DNA of 64,000 nucleotides, taken from contig NZ_SCMR01000017.1 in NCBI RefSeq assembly GCF_005502885.1, positions 1 through 64,000 of the forward strand. The letters run 5' to 3'. This stretch comes from Microbacterium sp. 2FI (GTDB lineage Bacteria; Actinomycetota; Actinomycetes; Actinomycetales; Microbacteriaceae). Positions within the stretch are counted from its first letter, which is position 1. Every line of letters begins with the position of its first letter. The notes below the pieces were generated by a model. The model was not told the origin of the DNA. It made no database searches and worked only from the letters and a program-made list of their open reading frames with translations. This document shows, piece by piece, positions 60,526 through 64,000 of this stretch. The translations under genes and the position numbers were made by a program.

Positions 60526-61611
60526 GTGACGACGTACCTCCTCGCCGGCGGCGGCACCGCCGGCCACGTGAATCCGCTGCTGGCGGTGGCCGATGCGCTG
60601 CGCGAGCGGGATCCGGATGCCGAGATCCTCGTGCTCGGCACGCGCGAAGGCCTCGAGGCCCGCCTCGTACCCGAGCGCGGCTACGAACTGGTCTTCGTCG
60701 ACAAGGTCCCCTTCCCGCGGCGCCCGAATCGAGCTGCTGCGGCCTTCCCCGCGCGGTTCCGCACCGCGATCGGCCAGGTGCGCGACCACATCGCAGCCCG
60801 CGGCGTCGACGTCGTCGTCGGCTTCGGCGGCTACGCATCGGCACCGGCGTACGTCGCCGCCCGCCGCGCGGACGTGCCGTACGTCGTGCACGAGGCAAAC
60901 GCCCGGCCTGGACTCGCGAACGTGCTCGGCGCGCGCAGCGCCGCGGGCATCGGCGTCGCCTTCGAGGGCACGCCGCTCAAGCGCTCGCGCGTGGTCGGGA
61001 TGCCGCTGCGCCGCGAGATCGTCGACCTCGACCGCAGCGCGCTTCGCACCGAGGCGGCGGCGCACTTCGGGCTCGATCCCGCGCGGCCCGTACTGCTCGT
61101 GTTCGGCGGATCGCTCGGCGCGCAGCGCTTGAACGAGGCGTTCGGCCAGGGCTTCGGCGCGGCATGGCGCGACGTGGTGGATGCCGGGTGGCAGCTCGTC
61201 CACGTGACGGGGGAGCGTTCCGAGCTCGCCGACCCACGGGCACCGGGCTACGCGGTGCGCCGCTACGTCGACCGCATGGATCTCGCCTTCGCCCTCGCCG
61301 ACCTCATCGTCTCGCGCGCGGGCGCCGCGACGGTGAGCGAGATCAGCGCGCTCGGCATCCCCGCCGTGTACGTGCCGTACGCGGTCGGCAACGGCGAGCA
61401 GGCGCTGAACGCGGCCTCGGCCGTACGAGCCGGCGCAGCGATCCTGCTGCCCGACGCGGAGTTCACCGGCGACCGGGTGCGTTCCGACGTGCTGCCGCTC
61501 CTCGCCGACGACGCGAAGCGCGCGGCGATGACGCAGGCCGCGGCATCCGTCGGCACGCGCCACGGCACCGAGAACGTCGTCACCCTGATCGACGAGGCTC
61601 TGGGACGGTAG
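60526..61611 (+). CDS. murG: UDP-GlcNAc:lipid I N-acetylglucosaminyltransferase
   Basis: 361 residues, GT28 family. LAGGGTAGHVNPLLA is the N-terminal substrate loop, FGGSLGAQRLNE and GNGEQALNA the UDP-GlcNAc site, and VHEANARPGLAN lies between them. It adds GlcNAc to lipid I at the inner face of the membrane to make lipid II. The GTG follows an internal TAGGGT box by 6 nt. A 12-bp stem-loop follows its stop. Confidence 0.94.
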   Translation: MTTYLLAGGGTAGHVNPLLAVADALRERDPDAEILVLGTREGLEARLVPERGYELVFVDKVPFPRRPNRAAAAFPARFRTAIGQVRDHIAARGVDVVVGFGGYASAPAYVAARRADVPYVVHEANARPGLANVLGARSAAGIGVAFEGTPLKRSRVVGMPLRREIVDLDRSALRTEAAAHFGLDPARPVLLVFGGSLGAQRLNEAFGQGFGAAWRDVVDAGWQLVHVTGERSELADPRAPGYAVRRYVDRMDLAFALADLIVSRAGAATVSEISALGIPAVYVPYAVGNGEQALNAASAVRAGAAILLPDAEFTGDRVRSDVLPLLADDAKRAAMTQAAASVGTRHGTENVVTLIDEALGR

Positions 61612-61653
61612 CCCGCCGGCCTCCGCCGCTGTGCCGAAAACCCGGTCCGTCAC

Positions 61654-61693
61654 ACGACACGCCGGACCTCGGCATCCGTCACCGGCGTGTCGT
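61654..61693 (+). terminator. 12-bp stem-loop after murG
   Basis: ACGACACGCCGG and its exact complement flank a 16-nt loop. It lies between murG and the lipoprotein gene, and may separate them in transcription. No U-tract is seen. Confidence 0.55.
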
Positions 61694-61797
61694 CGTGACC
61701 GAGCAGGTTTACGGCACGCCGTCCGTGCGGAACGGGTCCGGGTGAGACGATCGGGTCGCCGCCGACACTCACACAGCGACACGGGCGAGGAGGCCTC

Positions 61798-62190
61798 ATG
61801 AACCGGATGACGAAGGCTACTGCGGCCGGGGCGGTCGCCGTTCTCGCCGCGATCCTGCTGACCTCCTGCGCCTCCGGCTCCGGCGGTTCGCCCGCGAGCC
61901 CCCCACCGTCGTGCGGCGCGTACAGACTCGGCCAAGGTCAGGTGATCCCGCAGGAGGCCGTCGACTGCTTTGCCGAGGCGGGTGTCGACGGCGTGCTGAA
62001 GGTCACCGCCCCGACCACCGAAGGCGACCCCATCATCACCACCTACAGCAGGCGCTCGGACGGTGCGATCGAGGTCCAGATGGACATGACGCAGGACCCG
62101 TACGGCGGCGGGACGGCGTTCCTCGTCTGCCCCGACGCGGTATCGGTCGTGGAACTCGGCGACTGCGAGGAGCAGCACCGAGGCGACTGA
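61798..62190 (+). CDS. Putative lipoprotein between murG and murC
   Basis: 130 residues. The signal peptide ends in LLTSC (lipidated Cys24), and GAGGAGG precedes the ATG. The mature part carries three further Cys and short strands (GVLKVTAPTTEGDP, IITTYSRRSDGAIEVQMD). No family is recognised. Its place inside the dcw cluster is unusual: murG and murC are normally neighbours. Confidence 0.7.
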   Translation: MNRMTKATAAGAVAVLAAILLTSCASGSGGSPASPPPSCGAYRLGQGQVIPQEAVDCFAEAGVDGVLKVTAPTTEGDPIITTYSRRSDGAIEVQMDMTQDPYGGGTAFLVCPDAVSVVELGDCEEQHRGD

Positions 62191-62242
62191 CCCGCCCCTG
62201 CTCCGGCCAGCGCGCCGGGGCCGCGGCATCCGTCACCCAACT

Positions 62243-62248
62243 TAGGAT
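62243..62248 (+). promoter_or_regulatory. -10 box TAGGAT of murC
   Basis: TAGGAT lies 9 nt before the ATG at 62258, giving murC a promoter of its own with at most a few nt of leader. Confidence 0.45.
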
Positions 62249-62257
62249 TGACGGGTC

Positions 62258-63694
62258 ATGATCAGACCCGACCTCACCCTTCCCATCCCCGAGAACATCG
62301 AGGCCGCCCACTTCATCGGAATCGGCGGCTCCGGCATGTCGGGGCTCGCGCGCATGTTCCTCGAGCGCGGGATCCGGGTGTCGGGCTCCGATCGCGCCGA
62401 CAGCGCGGCCCTGCAGGAACTCGCTGCTCTCGGCGCGACGGTCTACGTCGGGCACGATGCCGCGAACCTCGCCGACGACGTCGACACGGCCGTGCACACC
62501 GGGGCGATCTGGCCCGAGAACCCCGAGTTCCTGCTCGCCAAGGAGCGTGGCCTCCACGTCATCCACCGCTCGCAGGCGCTGTACTGGTTCATCGGCGGCC
62601 AGCGCCTCGTCTCGGTCGCCGGTGCCCACGGCAAGACGACCTCGACCGGCATGCTGGTGACCGCCCTCCGCGACCTCGGCGTCGATCCCACCTTCGTCAA
62701 CGGCGGCGTGATCGCGCAGCTGGGGGTCTCGAGCGGCAGCGGGTCCGACGACCTCTTCGTCATCGAAGCCGACGAGTCCGACGGCACGTTCCTGCTCTAC
62801 GACACCTCGATCGCGCTCATCACGAACGTCGACCCCGACCACCTCGACCACTGGGGCTCGGGCGAGGCGTTCTATGCCGCATTCGCCCGGTTTGCGAACG
62901 CGGCGCGCGAGGCGGTCGTCATCTCGTCCGACGACGCGGGTGCGCGGATCGTCGCGGACCAGCTCACCCACGCGAACGTCGTCACCTTCGGGGAGGATGC
63001 CGCAGCCACCGTGCGCGTCACCGACATCCGCACCGAGGGGCCCGTGTCGTTCCGCGTCACCTTCGCCGGCGAGACGGTCGACGCCGCACTCCCGATCCCG
63101 GGTGCACACAACGCGATCAACGCCGTCGGCGCGGTCGCGGTGCTGCTGACCCTCGGACACGCGCTCGAACCCGCGGTGCGCGCCGTCGAAGGCTTCGCCG
63201 GCACGATCCGCCGCTTCGAGTTGCACGGCGTCGAGCGCGGCGTGAGCGTGTTCGACGACTACGCCCACCACCCGACCGAGGTCGCGGCAGCCCTGGCGGC
63301 CGCACGCACCGTCGTCGGCGACGGACGCATCATCGCGATCCAGCAGCCGCACACGTATTCGCGCACGCAGGAGATGTACCAGGAGTTCGCCGACGTGCTC
63401 GAGCGCCATGCCGATCACACGGTCATGCTCGACGTGTACGGCGCACGGGAAGACCCGGTTCCGGGCGTCACCGGCGAGCTCGTGAGCGGCGCGTTCGTCG
63501 ACCCCGCCCACGTCCACTACGTCGCCGACTGGCAGGCCGCGGCCGACTACACCGCGACGGTCGCGCGCGACGGCGACTACGTCATCACCCTCGGCTGCGG
63601 GAACGTGTACCAGATCATCCCGCAGGTGCTCGACGCGCTCGGCCGCACGAGCGCGCCGACCGGCGCGGACGCCGCGACCGGCGCGGGGGAGTAG
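62258..63694 (+). CDS. murC: UDP-N-acetylmuramate:L-alanine ligase
   Basis: 478 residues. [13 protein letters not shown] is the N-terminal Rossmann loop, GAHGKTTST the ATP site (near residue 121), [11 protein letters not shown] and YAHHPTEV later Mur-ligase landmarks. It adds the first amino acid to UDP-MurNAc in the cytoplasm. Spacing suggests it begins a new transcript after the lipoprotein gene and is followed 6 nt later by ftsQ. Confidence 0.95.
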   Translation: MIRPDLTLPIPENIEAAHFIGIGGSGMSGLARMFLERGIRVSGSDRADSAALQELAALGATVYVGHDAANLADDVDTAVHTGAIWPENPEFLLAKERGLHVIHRSQALYWFIGGQRLVSVAGAHGKTTSTGMLVTALRDLGVDPTFVNGGVIAQLGVSSGSGSDDLFVIEADESDGTFLLYDTSIALITNVDPDHLDHWGSGEAFYAAFARFANAAREAVVISSDDAGARIVADQLTHANVVTFGEDAAATVRVTDIRTEGPVSFRVTFAGETVDAALPIPGAHNAINAVGAVAVLLTLGHALEPAVRAVEGFAGTIRRFELHGVERGVSVFDDYAHHPTEVAAALAAARTVVGDGRIIAIQQPHTYSRTQEMYQEFADVLERHADHTVMLDVYGAREDPVPGVTGELVSGAFVDPAHVHYVADWQAAADYTATVARDGDYVITLGCGNVYQIIPQVLDALGRTSAPTGADAATGAGE

Positions 63695-63700
63695 GGGCGC

Positions 63701-64000
63701 ATGCGTCGGCCACCGCCGCTGCCGCCTCCGTCCAACGCGCCCGCGGCGGGCGCTGCGACCGTCGATGACGCGCCTCGTGCGCCCGCCGATGAGACGACGA
63801 CGGATGCTGCGACGGCGCCTGCCGATGCCGCGGAGACACGCGCGACGAACGGTGCCGCGGCACCCGTGATCCCGATCACGGCGCCCGTCGGCATCCGTCG
63901 CCCCGAAGGCGCCGACCCCGCCGCCGAGCCCGCGAGCGATGCTCCCGTGAGCCTGCGTGACGTGTGGCGTGCGGCCAGGGCGCGCAGGCGCGCCCTGCGA
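63701..64000 (+). CDS. ftsQ: FtsQ N-terminus (3' end outside window)
   Basis: The ATG at 63701, 6 nt after the murC stop, opens a frame that stays open to the window end (100 codons). It encodes a long Pro/Ala/Thr-rich cytoplasmic tail and, at the end, [15 protein letters not shown], basic residues before the expected membrane helix. Position after murC is the usual place of ftsQ in actinobacterial dcw clusters. The POTRA domain lies beyond the edge, so the identity rests on context. Confidence 0.75.
   Translation, partial: MRRPPPLPPPSNAPAAGAATVDDAPRAPADETTTDAATAPADAAETRATNGAAAPVIPITAPVGIRRPEGADPAAEPASDAPVSLRDVWRAARARRRALR

Noticed and set aside
59044-62229. Long minus-strand frame opposite ftsW and murG
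   Set aside because: It is antisense to clear SEDS and GT28 genes and is Arg/His/Asp-rich throughout.
1-64000. tRNA or rRNA genes
   Set aside because: Nearly all gaps between genes are under about 330 bases and hold hairpins or repeats; none shows a cloverleaf with TTCGA-type arms.

Overview
The window is a high-GC actinobacterial chromosome segment, most likely from Microbacteriaceae and close to Microbacterium. This rests on GC-rich third codon positions, many GTG starts, class-specific gene neighbourhoods (garA-ftsR-merR; fadD15-aroG-pknL-Rv2175c-idsA-mraZ-dcw), very frequent TAxxxT boxes 6-7 nt upstream of start codons (leaderless transcripts), and a dispersed palindromic repeat with the core CTGAGCGAGCGAAGCGAG between genes. 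No tRNA, rRNA, CRISPR array, insertion sequence or prophage was seen.

Layout. 1-1.0 kb: the end of a membrane protein and a small lipoprotein. 1.0-3.8 kb (minus): a DUF3800 protein and a large DUF6541-type membrane protein. 4.1-14.6 kb: a nearly complete type IV pilus locus: pilin, two minor prepilins, a long PilX-like protein with beta-repeats, prepilin peptidase, pilM, pilN, pilO, pilT and pilC on the plus strand, and pilB facing them on the minus strand. No secretin is present, as expected in a one-membrane cell. 14.7-33.9 kb: accessory and housekeeping genes (metallo-beta-lactamase fold protein, BrkB-like membrane protein, NAD(P)HX epimerase, glutamine amidotransferase, alpha-glucan phosphorylase, thioesterase, CYTH protein, GIY-YIG protein, dihydrolipoamide dehydrogenase, CopC-like protein, secreted M14 peptidase, Met/Cys-rich copper-storage-like protein, garA with two MerR regulators, a Cys/Met-metabolism PLP enzyme with a divergent Lrp regulator). 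Most repeats lie here. 34.1-40.5 kb: a ParA ATPase, pyruvate carboxylase, a second MinD-like ATPase and peptide deformylase. 40.7-50.7 kb: acyl-CoA synthetase, ROK glucokinase, acyltransferase, class II DAHP synthase, the PASTA kinase PknL, a LysM cell-wall protein, an Rv2175c-like DNA-binding protein and a polyprenyl synthetase. 50.75-64 kb: a DUF3040 protein and the division/cell-wall (dcw) cluster mraZ-rsmH-ftsL-ftsI-murF-mraY-murD-ftsW-murG-(lipoprotein)-murC-ftsQ, the last cut by the window end.

How the genes work together. The 4-14.6 kb genes encode pilin processing (PilD), the inner-membrane platform (PilC, PilM, PilN, PilO) and the extension and retraction motors (PilB, PilT). The 50-64 kb genes make and flip lipid II and build the septum, and PknL, the Rv2175c-like protein and GarA fit Ser/Thr-kinase signalling. 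Points to look at: murE is missing between ftsI and murF; a lipoprotein gene sits between murG and murC; ftsW has no good start codon; a 50-bp duplication makes a decoy mini-ORF before nnrE; two families of intergenic structured repeats occur; and several copper-related genes cluster at 25-30 kb.
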